A DNA stretch of 64,000 nucleotides from Paenibacillus monticola (GCF_009664975.1 NZ_WJXB01000020.1:1-64000); one strand, 5' to 3'. Positions 8,064 through 19,015 are shown, numbered from the stretch's first letter. The notes: generated by a model not told the origin, from the letters alone. Numbers and translations are program-made.

Positions 8064-8756
8064 TTATTTGTGCAGTCCGCACTCCGTTTTTTCCGATCCC
8101 GCCCAACGTCCGGCACGTGGATCTTCGCCAGGCATAACCGCACGTGTACATTGTTCGCAGCCGATACTTGGGAAGTTACGATCATGTAGCGGATTATATA
8201 TAACATCATTCTCGCGGATATAGTTCCAAACATCTTCTGTTGTCCAATGCGCGATCGGATTAAACTTAACCAGACCAAATTTATTATCATACTCTACCTT
8301 TTTCGAGTTGGCACGGGTAGGTGCCTGATCACGACGAATTCCGGTAATCCAAGCATCGTATTGAGACAAAATACGCGTAAGTGGCTCTACTTTACGAATG
8401 CCACAGCATTGGTTAGGGTCCACTGTCCATAACGCATCACCGTATTGAAGTGCTTGTTCCTGCGGAGTGATTTGCGGTGACACCCGCACAAATTCCAAAC
8501 CATATTTCTCAGACATCATATCTCTTGTTTCATAGGTCTCTTTAAAGTGGAAGTCCGTATCCAAATAAAATACATCAGTAGACGGACTGACTTTGTGAAG
8601 CATATCAACCAATACTACATCTTCAGCACCGAAGCTGCAGGCAAATGTTATATTAGGAAATGTTTCAACTGCCCAGCGAATAATTTCCTCCGGTGCAGCA
8701 TTTTCTAATTCCTCCGCTTTAATCTTTATCAGGTTTTCTTTGTCAAGCAAATTCAT
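8064..8756 (-). CDS. cysH: APS/PAPS reductase
   Basis: CysH reduces activated sulfate to sulfite using thioredoxin. The 230-residue protein has the PP-loop segment [17 protein letters not shown]. Two cysteine pairs (NQCCGIRK and GCEQCTR) hold the [4Fe-4S] cluster characteristic of APS reductases, and the C-terminal ECGLH carries the catalytic cysteine. The cluster and the absence of an APS kinase nearby suggest APS as substrate. ATG 8756 follows a GGGGGA box; upstream ATGs at 8771 and 8777 are less well placed. The first gene of the cysH-sat unit, it sits behind a promoter with repeat elements that may bind a cysteine-metabolism regulator. Confidence 0.93.
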   Translation of the reverse strand: MNLLDKENLIKIKAEELENAAPEEIIRWAVETFPNITFACSFGAEDVVLVDMLHKVSPSTDVFYLDTDFHFKETYETRDMMSEKYGLEFVRVSPQITPQEQALQYGDALWTVDPNQCCGIRKVEPLTRILSQYDAWITGIRRDQAPTRANSKKVEYDNKFGLVKFNPIAHWTTEDVWNYIRENDVIYNPLHDRNFPSIGCEQCTRAVMPGEDPRAGRWAGSEKTECGLHK

Positions 8757-8788
8757 TATATTGTCCCCCATCCTCATACACATAATTA

Positions 8789-8849
8789 AATAGTATAATT
8801 CCAACTAATCTTATATGGAATAGTATAATACTTTCACAGAGGAAGTCAA
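8789..8849 (-). promoter_or_regulatory. cysH promoter with repeated operator-like element
   Basis: The minus strand has -35 TTGACT (8844-8849), a 16-base spacer and -10 TATACT (8822-8827). An 11-base plus-strand direct repeat AATAGTATAAT occurs at 8789-8799 and 8819-8829, exactly 30 bases apart. An inverted repeat ATTCCA/TGGAAT (8798-8803, 8816-8821) lies between them. On the minus strand the element reads TTGGAATT, reminiscent of part of the CymR box, but this is inference. Confidence 0.5.
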
Positions 8850-8884
8850 TCCATTTCAATCTCGGCAGACTTGACAAAATAAAT

Positions 8885-8914
8885 AAAACCCTTGACCAAT
8901 GAAGGCCAAGGGTT
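8885..8914 (-). terminator. Terminator of rplM-rpsI
   Basis: On the minus strand AACCCTTGGCC pairs with TGGTCAAGGGTT around a small loop and is followed by TTATTTATTTT. It lies 22 bases after the rpsI stop. Confidence 0.8.
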
Positions 8915-8936
8915 GAATTCGTGAATATAGTGGATC

Positions 8937-9329
8937 TTAACGTTTCGAGAACTGGGGAGCACGACGTGCTGCTTTCAGGCCGTATTTCTTACGTTCCTTC
9001 ATGCGTGGGTCACGAGTCAGGAATCCAGCTTTTTTCAATGAACCACGGTATTCTGGATCAACTTTCAGCAATGCACGGGAGATACCGTGACGAATTGCTC
9101 CAGCTTGACCAGATGTTCCGCCGCCATGGGCGATAACGAGTACATCGTAGTTTCCTAAAGTTTCAGTCAGTGTTAATGGCTGTCTAACAATCATCTTGAG
9201 TGTTTCCACACCAAAATATTCATCCATCTCACGTTTGTTAATGACAATGCGTCCTTCACCCGGTATAAGGCGAACACGTGCTACCGAATGTTTACGACGA
9301 CCTGTCCCATAGTATTGTACTTGTGCCAT
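8937..9329 (-). CDS. rpsI: 30S ribosomal protein S9
   Basis: The 130-residue S9 carries the family opening [16 protein letters not shown] and the basic tail [14 protein letters not shown], whose last residues reach the P-site tRNA in the 30S head. Length and motifs are normal for Firmicutes. It follows rplM by 20 bases and the pair ends at a clear terminator. The ATG at 9329 has a GGAGGA box. Nothing unusual is seen. Confidence 0.98.
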   Translation of the reverse strand: MAQVQYYGTGRRKHSVARVRLIPGEGRIVINKREMDEYFGVETLKMIVRQPLTLTETLGNYDVLVIAHGGGTSGQAGAIRHGISRALLKVDPEYRGSLKKAGFLTRDPRMKERKKYGLKAARRAPQFSKR

Positions 9330-9349
9330 GAAACTGTCCTCCTCTATTC

Positions 9350-9787
9350 TTATCCGCGAAGTTCGTAAACTTCAGGTTTTTGTGCTTCATGTGGATGCTC
9401 AGCGCCCGCATAGACTTTCAATCTCAGCTTCATATGATCGCCTTGACGAGTCTTAGGAATCATACCATGAACAGCAAATTCAATCATGCGTTCAGGTCTA
9501 GTTTTGATCAAATCTTCAGCAACAATAACTTTCAAACCACCTGGGTGCATGGAGTGACGGTAGTATTTCTTGTTTTGCATTTTCTTACCGGTCAAGTGAA
9601 TCTTCTCAGCGTTGATAACAATTACGAAATCCCCTGTATCAACATGTGGTGTGAATTGAACCTTGTGCTTGCCACGGATCAATGCTGCGGCTTCGCTGGC
9701 CAAACGACCAAGTGTTTTGCCTTCGGCATCAATAATGTGCCAATTGCGAGCAACTTCGTTCGGCTTAGCCATATAAGTGGTACGCAT
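9350..9787 (-). CDS. rplM: 50S ribosomal protein L13
   Basis: The 145-residue L13 is an early-assembly 50S protein. It shows the conserved [18 protein letters not shown] and [22 protein letters not shown] segments. The first gene of the rplM-rpsI operon, it has its own sigma-A promoter and a structured 5' leader that resembles the L13 autoregulatory leader of Firmicutes. ATG 9787 follows AAGGAGG by about ten bases. Confidence 0.98.
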   Translation of the reverse strand: MRTTYMAKPNEVARNWHIIDAEGKTLGRLASEAAALIRGKHKVQFTPHVDTGDFVIVINAEKIHLTGKKMQNKKYYRHSMHPGGLKVIVAEDLIKTRPERMIEFAVHGMIPKTRQGDHMKLRLKVYAGAEHPHEAQKPEVYELRG

Positions 9788-9859
9788 GAATGTTTCCTCC
9801 TTGTTCTCGTACGATGTTTCGTATATCTAGTTTCTCATTGAATTACGATTATGTGTGTT

Positions 9860-9925
9860 AGGTAAAGCATTTTTTGGCATTTCCTTAATCGGGGCTGTGG
9901 GATAGCCATTAAGAAAACACAATTT
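9860..9925 (-). ncRNA. Probable L13 leader RNA
   Basis: Between the rplM promoter and gene, the minus strand forms CTTAAT-GGCT...AGCC-ATTAAG pairing (about 9884-9913). This is followed by an interrupted stem GGAAATGCC...TGCTTTACC (about 9862-9886). Position and shape fit the Rfam L13_leader element at which L13 represses its own operon. I have not matched it to the Rfam model. Confidence 0.5.
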
Positions 9926-9927
9926 TT

Positions 9928-9956
9928 ATATTACAGTATAAACATGACAAGTGCAA
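9928..9956 (-). promoter_or_regulatory. rplM promoter (sigma-A)
   Basis: Minus-strand -35 TTGCAC (9951-9956) and -10 TAATAT (9928-9933) have 17-base spacing. It lies after truA and upstream of the L13 leader. Confidence 0.65.
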
Positions 9957-10007
9957 GTGATTTTTAGACTTTCACTCTGTTTTTTTTATGATACTCCTAG
10001 AGTGCTG

Positions 10008-10790
10008 TCATCCATTCGTCTGATCATCATATTCTACGCTCCACAGGGCCAGCCCACTAGCCATTGCAGTTGGTCCAGCTGCTGCACGATCACATGCCGC
10101 CAATATTCCTGCAACCTCATCCGCCTGAAACTTACCTTCACCCACATTAATCAAAGTACCCATAATTATGCGAACCATATGCTGAAGAAATCCACTGCCA
10201 GTTATATAAGTATGAATAACTCCTTGATCAGTAGAATCAGATCGGCACATGGTGCGGTCTATCTCCATATGGGCTTCAAAGATCGTTCGAACGTGTGAGG
10301 TTTTCGTAGATTTACGTGATGCGAATGAAGTGAAATCATGGGTACCCAAAATATGAATTAACCCTTGTTGCATTGCAGATATATCAAGCTTCACCGGATG
10401 ATGCAGCTGCCAGCGCCGCTGGAATGGATCTGGAAATCTGTTTGCACTAATCGTGTATCGGTAAGTTTTGCGCTTAGCTCCTCTTCTAGAGTGGAACGAA
10501 AGCGGTACCTCTCTTGCCTCTGTAACCACGATGTCCTGCGGAAGCCTTGCATTAAGCGCTAAACACCAGCGTTCAAGCGGGATTTGAGAGGAGGTCACAA
10601 AGTTAAACGGCTGGCCATAAGCATGTACTCCTGCATCCGTCCGGCCTGAAGCTATGATCTTAAGCTCTTCGCCCGTTAAATGGAATATGGCTTGTTCCAG
10701 CCGGTCCTGAATCGTATTGCCCTTAGGCTGGGTCTGAAAGCCATCATAATTTGTTCCGTCATAATTGACCTTCATCAATAGATTACGCAT
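10008..10790 (-). CDS. truA: tRNA pseudouridine(38-40) synthase TruA
   Basis: TruA converts uridines 38-40 in the tRNA anticodon arm to pseudouridine. The 260-residue protein starts with the family MKVNYDGTNYDGFQ. It contains the catalytic-Asp motif ASGRTDAGVHAYGQ (Asp near residue 52) and GSGFLQHMVRIIMGTL in the C-terminal half. ATG 10790 is preceded by AAGGAGA. In B. subtilis ecfA1-ecfA2-ecfT lie between rplQ and truA; here truA follows the rplQ terminator directly. Confidence 0.96.
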   Translation of the reverse strand: MRNLLMKVNYDGTNYDGFQTQPKGNTIQDRLEQAIFHLTGEELKIIASGRTDAGVHAYGQPFNFVTSSQIPLERWCLALNARLPQDIVVTEAREVPLSFHSRRGAKRKTYRYTISANRFPDPFQRRWQLHHPVKLDISAMQQGLIHILGTHDFTSFASRKSTKTSHVRTIFEAHMEIDRTMCRSDSTDQGVIHTYITGSGFLQHMVRIIMGTLINVGEGKFQADEVAGILAACDRAAAGPTAMASGLALWSVEYDDQTNG

Positions 10791-10837
10791 TCTGATCTCC
10801 TTTTCAAACCTTCAAAGCTTATGAAGACTTATACTTC

Positions 10838-10866
10838 AAAAAAAAAGAGCCCCTGCGGGAGCTCCT
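10838..10866 (-). terminator. Terminator at the end of the alpha operon (after rplQ)
   Basis: On the minus strand GAGCTCCC pairs with GGGGCTC around a short GCA loop, followed by a run of ten Ts. It closes the long rpsJ-rplQ cluster before truA. Confidence 0.8.
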
Positions 10867-11004
10867 TCTATTGAAGCCAGGTGATCCCCACGCAAATTAT
10901 ACGGCAGAGCTTACGCCACTACAGCACAATCACGCTGATCTTACCCTCATCCATCCTGTTCAGAGAATGGAATTTAAGGAGACCATCGGAAATCACTAGT
11001 GTTA

Positions 11005-11370
11005 CTACGCGCGGTCTACCAATTCAAGATAAACCATCGGTGCAGCGTCGCCACGGCGAGGTCCGAGCTTCAGGATACGAGTGTATCCGCCTGGACGTTC
11101 TGTGTAACGAGGAGCAATGTCAGCGAACAATTTTTGGATTGCATCTTGCTCACCATCAATTGTCTCACGACGAACGAATGCTGCTACTTGACGACGAGCA
11201 TGAAGATCGCCTTTTTTTGCTTTTGTAATCAATTTCTCAGCGATGGAACGAACTTCCTTCGCCTTGGCTTCCGTTGTCTGGATGCGTTCATATAAGAACA
11301 GATCCGTCACCAAGTCGCGAAATAATGCTTTACGCGCACTGGAATCACGGCCCAATTTTTGGTATGCCAT
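11005..11370 (-). CDS. rplQ: 50S ribosomal protein L17
   Basis: The 121-residue bacterial L17 lies near the peptide exit tunnel. Key segments are [20 protein letters not shown] at the start and [19 protein letters not shown] near the end. It follows rpoA, the usual last gene of the alpha operon, and ends just before a terminator. ATG 11370 has a GGAGGGA box. Confidence 0.98.
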   Translation of the reverse strand: MAYQKLGRDSSARKALFRDLVTDLFLYERIQTTEAKAKEVRSIAEKLITKAKKGDLHARRQVAAFVRRETIDGEQDAIQKLFADIAPRYTERPGGYTRILKLGPRRGDAAPMVYLELVDRA

Positions 11371-11403
11371 GTTATTCCCTCCTTTACTCTAGCAATCTGA
11401 ACA

Positions 11404-12348
11404 CTATTCTTCTGTGCGAAGTCCCAAACCAAGTTCCTCAAGCTTTTCCTGAACCTCTTCCAAAGATTTACGACCAAGGTTACGCACCTTCATCATATCC
11501 TCTTCAGTTTTAGTGGTAAGCTCCTGCACGGTATTAATACCGGCACGTTTGAGGCAGTTATAAGAACGAACAGAAAGATCAAGTTCTTCGATTGTCATCT
11601 CAAGCACTTTTTCTTTTTTGTCTTCTTCTTTTTCAACCATAATTTCGGCGTCTTTCGCTTCATCCGTAAGTCCTACGAATAATACGAGGTGCTCGTTCAA
11701 AATTTTGGCTCCGAGGCTTACAGCCTCTTCTGGTCTGATACTTCCATCTGTCCAAATTTCCATTGTTAACTTGTCATAGTTGGTCACTTGACCCACACGT
11801 GTGTTGTCTATGCCGTAATTAACGCGTGAAATGGGAGTGTAGATGGAATCAACCGGAATAACACCAATTGGTTGGTCGTCGCGTTTGTTTCGGTCCGCTT
11901 GGACGTAGCCACGACCACGGCCTGCAAAAATACGCATATGAAGTCTCGCACCAGGTCCTAGCGTTGCAATATGAAGATCCGGGTTCAGAATTTCAACGTC
12001 GCTGTCCGCACGGATATCACCTGCGGTTACGACGCCTTCTCCTTCAGCATCAATCTCAAACACTTTCTCCTCGTCTGAATGAATCTTCAGAGAGAGAGCT
12101 TTCAGGTTCAAAATGATTTCGGTCACATCTTCCATTACGCCAGGAACGGTTGAGAACTCATGCAGAACGCCGTCAATTTGGACCGATGTTACTGCGGCTC
12201 CCGGAAGGGAAGAAAGCAGTATCCGGCGAAGCGAGTTCCCCAGAGTCGTGCCATATCCACGTTCCAGCGGTTCAACTACGAATTTCCCATAGGTTCCTTC
12301 ATCATTGGCTTCTACGGTCTCAATCTTCGGCTTTTCGATTTCTATCAC
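11404..12348 (-). CDS. rpoA: RNA polymerase alpha subunit
   Basis: RpoA dimerises to nucleate RNA polymerase assembly. The 314-residue protein has the N-terminal assembly domain ([20 protein letters not shown] near residue 30) and a C-terminal domain (about 245-310, [28 protein letters not shown]) that contacts UP elements and regulators. It starts with GTG at 12348, seven bases after AAGGAGGGG. It lies between rpsK and rplQ, as is universal in Firmicutes. Confidence 0.98.
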   Translation of the reverse strand: MIEIEKPKIETVEANDEGTYGKFVVEPLERGYGTTLGNSLRRILLSSLPGAAVTSVQIDGVLHEFSTVPGVMEDVTEIILNLKALSLKIHSDEEKVFEIDAEGEGVVTAGDIRADSDVEILNPDLHIATLGPGARLHMRIFAGRGRGYVQADRNKRDDQPIGVIPVDSIYTPISRVNYGIDNTRVGQVTNYDKLTMEIWTDGSIRPEEAVSLGAKILNEHLVLFVGLTDEAKDAEIMVEKEEDKKEKVLEMTIEELDLSVRSYNCLKRAGINTVQELTTKTEEDMMKVRNLGRKSLEEVQEKLEELGLGLRTEE

Positions 12349-12479
12349 GAGTGTACCCCTCCTTCAAACGTCGCTCCTATATGAAACTGTCACCCCATCA
12401 GGTGCATCATGTAGTATGCCTAAACACCTATTATTAGCAGATGCGTCAGAATTATACCACATTTACAATACTGATTTCA

Positions 12480-12875
12480 CTATACGCGACGACGTTTCGG
12501 TGGACGGCATCCATTATGAGGAACCGGAGTTACGTCTTTAATGAGGTTAACTTCCAAGCCAGCGGCTTGAAGGGAACGGATGGCTGCTTCGCGGCCCGCG
12601 CCTGGTCCTTTAACCATAACTTCAACAGACTTCATGCCGTGCTCCATAGCTGCTTTTGCTGCTGATTCAGCTGCCAATTGCGCTGCAAATGGGGTCGATT
12701 TACGGGAACCCTTAAATCCTTGGCCGCCTGAGCTTGCCCAGGAAATTGCATTTCCGTGAGGATCTGTGATCGTAACGATAGTGTTATTGAACGTGGAACG
12801 AATATGTGCCACGCCAGTCTCGATATTTTTACGGTCGCGACGTTTGGTACGTACGACTTTTTTCGGTTTAGCCAT
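12480..12875 (-). CDS. rpsK: 30S ribosomal protein S11
   Basis: The 131-residue S11 is part of the 30S platform near the mRNA exit. It has the conserved [34 protein letters not shown] and C-terminal [18 protein letters not shown] segments. It lies between rpsM and rpoA on the alpha operon; the 131-base gap to rpoA holds no gene. Length and start (ATG 12875) are normal. Confidence 0.98.
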   Translation of the reverse strand: MAKPKKVVRTKRRDRKNIETGVAHIRSTFNNTIVTITDPHGNAISWASSGGQGFKGSRKSTPFAAQLAAESAAKAAMEHGMKSVEVMVKGPGAGREAAIRSLQAAGLEVNLIKDVTPVPHNGCRPPKRRRV

Positions 12876-12894
12876 TGTCTCTTATCCCCCCTTA

Positions 12895-13263
12895 TTATTT
12901 CTTCTTGTTAGCTACCGTACGGCGCGGGCCTTTACGGGTACGGGCATTCGTTTTAGTACGTTGACCGCGAACAGGCAATCCACGACGGTGACGAACACCG
13001 CGGTAACAACCGATCTCAGTTAGACGTTTAATATTCAATGAAACTTCACGACGAAGGTCGCCTTCAACCTTGACCGACTTGTCGATTGTTTCACGCAGTT
13101 TGCTGACTTCATCTTCCGTCAAATCACGGACACGTGTGTTAACGTCAATGCCTGTATCTTTAAGAATTTTCTGGGAAGTCGTTTTACCGATTCCGAAAAT
13201 ATAAGTCAAGGCGATCTCAACGCGTTTATCACGTGGCAAATCTACTCCAGCTATACGTGCCAT
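12895..13263 (-). CDS. rpsM: 30S ribosomal protein S13
   Basis: The 122-residue S13 sits in the 30S head, contacts the P-site tRNA and forms bridges with L5. Visible signatures are [20 protein letters not shown] and the basic [20 protein letters not shown] segment. The Lys-rich tail is normal. It is followed by rpsK after 19 bases and preceded by rpmJ. Confidence 0.98.
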   Translation of the reverse strand: MARIAGVDLPRDKRVEIALTYIFGIGKTTSQKILKDTGIDVNTRVRDLTEDEVSKLRETIDKSVKVEGDLRREVSLNIKRLTEIGCYRGVRHRRGLPVRGQRTKTNARTRKGPRRTVANKKK

Positions 13264-13282
13264 TTTACGCTACACCCCCTTC

Positions 13283-13665
<383 letters not shown>

Positions 13666-13667
13666 AG

Positions 13668-13976
13668 TTAATCTCCTTTCTCACCAGCGCTTTTGTCGGC
13701 AGATTCCAAAAACTTCATCACTGCAAAACGCAGCTTTCCGTTTGTAACCCGACCGCATTCTTCCAAACTGTTTACAACCTCACTACTGATAAAGGGTATG
13801 AACTCCAGATGAAGAACATTCTTCTTCTTCGGCCCATCAAACTTACGTTTGTCCCCATCCGCAATGAATACAAATCTGCTATCAATAACTGCGATAACAA
13901 CGGCAGCCTCTCCGGCATCCTTGCCTTTGAGAATTCTCACCAATTGACCAACCTGCGGGCTGCTCTCTGTACTCAC
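13668..13976 (-). CDS. KOW-domain RNA-binding protein (L14e-like)
   Basis: This 102-residue protein has an N-terminal KOW/SH3-like domain (about 8-55; [33 protein letters not shown]), as in the eukaryotic L14e family and B. subtilis YbzG. A charged tail follows. It probably binds RNA or the ribosome, given its place between map and infA, but no specific role is established. The start is GTG 13976, with only a weak GGTGAT ribosome binding site, suggesting translation coupled to map, whose stop lies 11 bases upstream. Confidence 0.85.
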   Translation of the reverse strand: MSTESSPQVGQLVRILKGKDAGEAAVVIAVIDSRFVFIADGDKRKFDGPKKKNVLHLEFIPFISSEVVNSLEECGRVTNGKLRFAVMKFLESADKSAGEKGD

Positions 13977-13987
13977 GTGAAGATCAC

Positions 13988-14740
13988 CTACGCATTCAAT
14001 TTTGTGAAAATTTCCATGCCGTCCGGAGTAACTGCTACTGTATGCTCAAAGTGAGCACATAATGAGCCGTCTACCGTAACGACTGTCCAGTTATCTTCCA
14101 GCGTTCTGACATACCTACTCCCGACGTTTACCATCGGCTCAATCGCAAGCACCATGCCCGGCTTTAGACGTGGTCCGCGATCTGCTATGCCATAATTCGG
14201 AATTTGCGGTTCTTCATGCAGTTCTGCCCCAATGCCATGACCAACATACTCGCGTACGACTGAGAAACCAGCCTCCTCGATGTACTTCTGAATAGCATGG
14301 GAGATTGTAAACAAGCGCACATCCGGCTTAACCAAAGCCAGTCCTGCGAATAAGGAGCCTTCCGTAACGTCCAGCAAGTGCTGAGCCTCTTCGGAAATGC
14401 TGCCCACACCGTAGGTCCAGGCGGAATCGCCGTGATAACCGCGGTATTCTGCACCAATGTCCAGCGTAATAATATCGCCTTCCATCAGTTTGCGTTTACC
14501 TGGAAATCCATGCACCAATTGTTCGTTAACTGAAGCGCAAATGCTGGCAGGAAAACCGTTGTAGCCTTTGAAAGATGGCACAGCACCTTGACTGCGAATG
14601 TATCGATCGGCGATTTTGTCGAGTTCACCAGTAGTAACACCAGGCTCAATGGCCTGATTGATAAGACGGTGACTCTCGGCAACAATTCGACCAGCTTCCC
14701 TCATAAAGGAGAGTTCCTGTTCGGACTTACAAATGATCAT
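13988..14740 (-). CDS. map: Methionine aminopeptidase type I
   Basis: Map removes the initiator methionine from nascent proteins. The 250-residue pita-bread enzyme carries its metal ligands in [20 protein letters not shown] (two Asp) and [18 protein letters not shown] (His). Two Glu lie further on, in [11 protein letters not shown] and [10 protein letters not shown]. It lacks the extra N-terminal zinc domain. It follows adk by four bases, the classical secY-adk-map arrangement. Confidence 0.97.
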   Translation of the reverse strand: MIICKSEQELSFMREAGRIVAESHRLINQAIEPGVTTGELDKIADRYIRSQGAVPSFKGYNGFPASICASVNEQLVHGFPGKRKLMEGDIITLDIGAEYRGYHGDSAWTYGVGSISEEAQHLLDVTEGSLFAGLALVKPDVRLFTISHAIQKYIEEAGFSVVREYVGHGIGAELHEEPQIPNYGIADRGPRLKPGMVLAIEPMVNVGSRYVRTLEDNWTVVTVDGSLCAHFEHTVAVTPDGMEIFTKLNA

Positions 14741-14744
14741 TACA

Positions 14745-15398
<654 letters not shown>

Positions 15399-15484
15399 CT
15401 ACCCCCAAAAATTCGCCACCAAGCAAGAAACAGCACAATAGGTGCCGGGAAGTCTGAATGTCATTCTTCGCCGGAACCTATCGC

Positions 15485-16783
15485 CTATTTATTGATGAAG
15501 CCTTTGTAATGGCGTTTAATCAATTGGCTCTCGATCTGCTTCATTGTATCCAATGCTACACCGATTACGATTAGCAGTGAAGTACCACCAATCTTTACAG
15601 ACCGGGGCAGACCAGAAAGATTACCAAAGAATACAGGCAGTACAGAAATAAGTGCTAGGAATATCGCGCCGGACATCGTCAGACGAGACATCACCCGAGT
15701 CAAATATTTCTCTGTAGCTTTACCTGGACGAATACCTGGAATGTAACCACCATTTTTCTTCATGTTCTCAGCCATTTGCTGCGGGTTCATCTGAACAAAC
15801 GTATAGAAAAACGTGAATCCGATGATCATGATCACATAAAGGAGCATGCCGAGCGGCTTGTCATAATAAAGATTAGTAGTGACCCATTTAGCCCATTCGT
15901 GACTAGCCCAGAAGCTTGATATTACAATTGGAAATTGAAGCAGCGATACGGCGAAGATAACCGGAATTACACCAGCCGAATTGATTTTCATCGGAATGTG
16001 CGTATTCTGTCCACCATACATTTTGTTACCGACTACGCGCTTGGCATATTGTACAGGAATCTTTCGAATACCTTGCTGTACGAAGATAACTCCTGTAATA
16101 ATCGCTGCAATCACTATCATTACAATAACAACTTTAAGAATATTCAGGAAAACCTGATCCGGCTGAATGAAGCTCGATTGTGCCGTAGTCGTGATATATC
16201 CCGGGATGGCAGCGACGATACCTGCAAAAATCAGGATCGAAATCCCGTTACCAATTCCCTTTTCTGTGATCTGTTCACCAAGCCACATCAGGAATGATGT
16301 ACCTGCCGTCAAAATGATGGCTATTAACAGGTAATCTGCAAATGTCGCATTAGGAATCATTTCAGTACCATAAATTCGGTTAAACCCGATTGAAGTGGCA
16401 AAAGCCTGAATCATACCTAATATTACAGTGCCATATCGTGTGATTTGCGCCAGTTGCTTTTTACCATGTTCCCCTTGTTTAGCCCATTCAGCAAACTTGG
16501 GTACTACATCCATCGAAAGTAATTGTACGATGATGGATGCGGTAATATACGGGTAAATACTGATCGCAAAGATAGAGAAGTTTTTGAGCGCTCCGCCCGA
16601 GAAGGTGTTTAAAAGACCCATCAAAGCGTCTCCGCTTTGATTCGTTGATTCCAAAACAGCCTTGTTTACGCCAGGTACCGGCACAAATGAACCGATACGA
16701 TAGATAAACAGAACGAAAAGAGTAAACAGGATCTTTTTGCGCAAATCTTCAATATGCCATATATTCTTAAGCGTCTTGAACAT
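15485..16783 (-). CDS. secY: Preprotein translocase subunit SecY
   Basis: SecY forms the protein-conducting channel in the cytoplasmic membrane with SecE and SecG. The 432-residue protein has ten membrane segments, the plug region GGALKNFSIFAISIYPYITAS near residue 65, and the C-terminal cytoplasmic loop RPGKATEKYLTRVMSRLTM. Its ATG overlaps the rplO stop by one base (TAATG), so translation is coupled. Its partner secE is at 43593-43784. Confidence 0.98.
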   Translation of the reverse strand: MFKTLKNIWHIEDLRKKILFTLFVLFIYRIGSFVPVPGVNKAVLESTNQSGDALMGLLNTFSGGALKNFSIFAISIYPYITASIIVQLLSMDVVPKFAEWAKQGEHGKKQLAQITRYGTVILGMIQAFATSIGFNRIYGTEMIPNATFADYLLIAIILTAGTSFLMWLGEQITEKGIGNGISILIFAGIVAAIPGYITTTAQSSFIQPDQVFLNILKVVIVMIVIAAIITGVIFVQQGIRKIPVQYAKRVVGNKMYGGQNTHIPMKINSAGVIPVIFAVSLLQFPIVISSFWASHEWAKWVTTNLYYDKPLGMLLYVIMIIGFTFFYTFVQMNPQQMAENMKKNGGYIPGIRPGKATEKYLTRVMSRLTMSGAIFLALISVLPVFFGNLSGLPRSVKIGGTSLLIVIGVALDTMKQIESQLIKRHYKGFINK

Positions 16784-17223
16784 TAGATCACCTCGGTTTT
16801 ACCGCCGGCAGCCTCGATTTTCTCTACCGCAGATTGAGAAAACTTATTTGCTTGTACAGTCAATTTAACGGTTAATTCACCGTTACCAAGAATCTTAATA
16901 CCACTCTTGGAGTTTTTGACTACACCAGTTTCAAGCAACAGCTGAGGAGTTATTTCAGTTCCTTCTGCAAAGCTGTTCAGATCATCTAGGTTCAGAATCG
17001 CATACTCTTTACGGGTAGGATTGACAAAACCACGTTTAGGCAGACGACGATAGAGTGGATTTTGTCCACCCTCGAAGCCTAGACGAACACCACCACCGGA
17101 ACGGGAGTTTTGACCCTTATGACCGCGGCCGGAAGTTTTACCGTTCCCACTACTAGGACCACGACCAACGCGATTGCGTTCTTTGCGGGAACCAGGTGCC
17201 GGAGCAAGTTCATGTAACTTCAT
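16783..17223 (-). CDS. rplO: 50S ribosomal protein L15
   Basis: The 146-residue L15 starts [20 protein letters not shown] and has the long basic extension [19 protein letters not shown] that threads into 23S rRNA. I use ATG 17223, six bases after AAGGAGGTG; the in-frame GTG at 17232 is part of that box. It overlaps secY by one base. Confidence 0.97.
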   Translation of the reverse strand: MKLHELAPAPGSRKERNRVGRGPSSGNGKTSGRGHKGQNSRSGGGVRLGFEGGQNPLYRRLPKRGFVNPTRKEYAILNLDDLNSFAEGTEITPQLLLETGVVKNSKSGIKILGNGELTVKLTVQANKFSQSAVEKIEAAGGKTEVI

Positions 17224-17264
17224 CGTTTGCACCTCCTTATGTTTGTTAATTTATACGAGGCGTT

Positions 17265-17450
17265 TTAGCCTTCGATTTCTGTTACAGATATCAAGTGACT
17301 CACTTTATTGATCATTCCGCGAATCGCAGGATTGTCATTGTGAGTTACGGACGAGTTGAGTTTACGCAAGCCGAGCGTCTTAACAGTAACACGTTGTGTT
17401 TCTGGACGTCCAATTATGCTGCGTACGAGGGTAATTTGCAATTTTGCCAT
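17265..17450 (-). CDS. rpmD: 50S ribosomal protein L30
   Basis: This 61-residue bacterial L30 opens [20 protein letters not shown] and has the [11 protein letters not shown] segment. ATG 17450 is nine bases after GGAGG; an ATG two codons upstream (17456) is only three bases from the box. It lies between rpsE and rplO, the standard spc order. Confidence 0.97.
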   Translation of the reverse strand: MAKLQITLVRSIIGRPETQRVTVKTLGLRKLNSSVTHNDNPAIRGMINKVSHLISVTEIEG

Positions 17451-17464
17451 TGACATTCCCCTCC

Positions 17465-17962
17465 TTAACCGCGCAATTCTTCGACAGATTTGCCGCGAAG
17501 TTTCGCGACCTCTTCAATGCGTTTCAGACGGGATAGACCCTCCAAAGTTGCATTGACCATATTCATGGAATTCGAAGAACCCAGAGATTTTGTCAAAATG
17601 TCGCCAACGCCTGCCAATTCCAATACTGCACGAACTGGACCACCAGCGATAACGCCAGTACCTTCTGATGCTGGTTTCAGCAGGACGAGTCCTGCGCCGA
17701 AATGACCAGTAACCAGATGAGGAATCGAAGTTCCTACGATTGGAATGTGAATCAGGTTTTTCTTAGCGTCTTCAATGCCTTTACGGATGGCATCCGGAAC
17801 TTCTCCGGCTTTACCGATACCAGCACCGACGTAGCCATTGCCATCGCCCACAACAACAAGTGCACTAAAGCTGAAACGGCGTCCGCCTTTTACAACTTTA
17901 GCAACACGGTTAATGTGCACAACTCTTTCTGTCAGCTCTAAACTGTTCGGATCTACACGCAA
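17465..17962 (-). CDS. rpsE: 30S ribosomal protein S5
   Basis: The 165-residue S5 has the RNA-binding [19 protein letters not shown] and the [23 protein letters not shown] segments and helps control decoding accuracy. The gene starts with TTG at 17962, eight bases after AAGGAGG, one of several non-AUG starts in the window. The spectinomycin-binding loop ([12 protein letters not shown]) looks normal. Confidence 0.97.
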   Translation of the reverse strand: MRVDPNSLELTERVVHINRVAKVVKGGRRFSFSALVVVGDGNGYVGAGIGKAGEVPDAIRKGIEDAKKNLIHIPIVGTSIPHLVTGHFGAGLVLLKPASEGTGVIAGGPVRAVLELAGVGDILTKSLGSSNSMNMVNATLEGLSRLKRIEEVAKLRGKSVEELRG

Positions 17963-17989
17963 GTCGTTAACCTCCTTTTTAGAAATATT

Positions 17990-18358
17990 CTAGAATTCAA
18001 GACCAGCTTCGCGAGCTGCATCAGCCAATGCTTGAATTCGTCCATGGTACAAGTATCCACCGCGGTCAAAAACAACCACAGCATAACCTTTTTCTTTGGC
18101 ACGCTCAGCAACCAATTGGCCTACTTTGCGAGCAGCTTCAACGCTGCCGCCATTACCGATATCAGCACTCAGACCTTTATCTAGTGTCGAGGCAGCTACG
18201 ATAGTAACGCCTGTCACGTCATCGATCAATTGAGCATAGATGTGTTTGGATGAACGGAATACGTTCAAACGGGGACGCTCAGTAGTTCCCTGGATCTTTT
18301 TACGAACACGCAGGTGTCTTTTGAGACGAGCCTTGTTTTTATCTTCTTTTGTAATCAT
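17990..18358 (-). CDS. rplR: 50S ribosomal protein L18
   Basis: The 122-residue L18 binds 5S rRNA together with L5 and L25. Recognisable parts are [20 protein letters not shown] and the C-terminal [20 protein letters not shown] followed by AREAGLEF. It has the normal length and place between rplF and rpsE. Confidence 0.98.
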   Translation of the reverse strand: MITKEDKNKARLKRHLRVRKKIQGTTERPRLNVFRSSKHIYAQLIDDVTGVTIVAASTLDKGLSADIGNGGSVEAARKVGQLVAERAKEKGYAVVVFDRGGYLYHGRIQALADAAREAGLEF

Positions 18359-18442
18359 GACTTCCCTTTCACTCCCTTCAGTTTGCCGTAAACAGCTTCA
18401 CTTTAAGATGCACGGGGTATCTTACAATTAAGTTCAAACCGG

Positions 18443-18985
18443 TTATTTCTTCTTACCGGCTTTACCTTCTTTGCGGATGATACGCTCGCCTTCATATTTG
18501 ATACCTTTACCTTTATATGGTTCTGGTTCACGTACGGAACGAATTTTAGCAGCATAAGCGCCAACGCGTTCTTTGTCAATCCCTCTAACGATGATCTTCG
18601 TGTTAGCTGGAACATCGAACTCGATACCTGCTTCTGGTGAAATTTCAACCGGGTGTGAGAAACCAACGTTCAAAACGATTTTATCACCGTTTTTACTTGC
18701 ACGATATCCAACCCCAACTAGTTCCAGAGACTTAGTGAACCCTTCAGTTACGCCACTCACCATGTTGTTGACAACCGAGCGAGTAGTACCGTGAAGTGAA
18801 CGATGCATTTTATTGTCCGAAGGACGAACAACGGTAATTTCGTTATTTTCAACTGTAACCTTCATGTCTTTATGAAGCTCACGAGTCAAAGAGCCTTTAG
18901 GACCTTTTACTGTAATAGTAGTGTTGTCCAAAGTGACATCTACACCACTAGGTACTGCGATTGGTTTGCGACCAATACGAGACAT
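18443..18985 (-). CDS. rplF: 50S ribosomal protein L6
   Basis: The 180-residue L6 has the duplicated fold and the motifs [17 protein letters not shown] near the start and [20 protein letters not shown] near the end, the part that binds 23S rRNA near the factor-binding site. ATG 18985 is six bases after AAGGAGGTG; a GTG three codons upstream overlaps the box. Confidence 0.97.
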   Translation of the reverse strand: MSRIGRKPIAVPSGVDVTLDNTTITVKGPKGSLTRELHKDMKVTVENNEITVVRPSDNKMHRSLHGTTRSVVNNMVSGVTEGFTKSLELVGVGYRASKNGDKIVLNVGFSHPVEISPEAGIEFDVPANTKIIVRGIDKERVGAYAAKIRSVREPEPYKGKGIKYEGERIIRKEGKAGKKK

Positions 18986-19015
18986 GTATTGCACCTCCTT
19001 ATCTTGTGACGTTTA

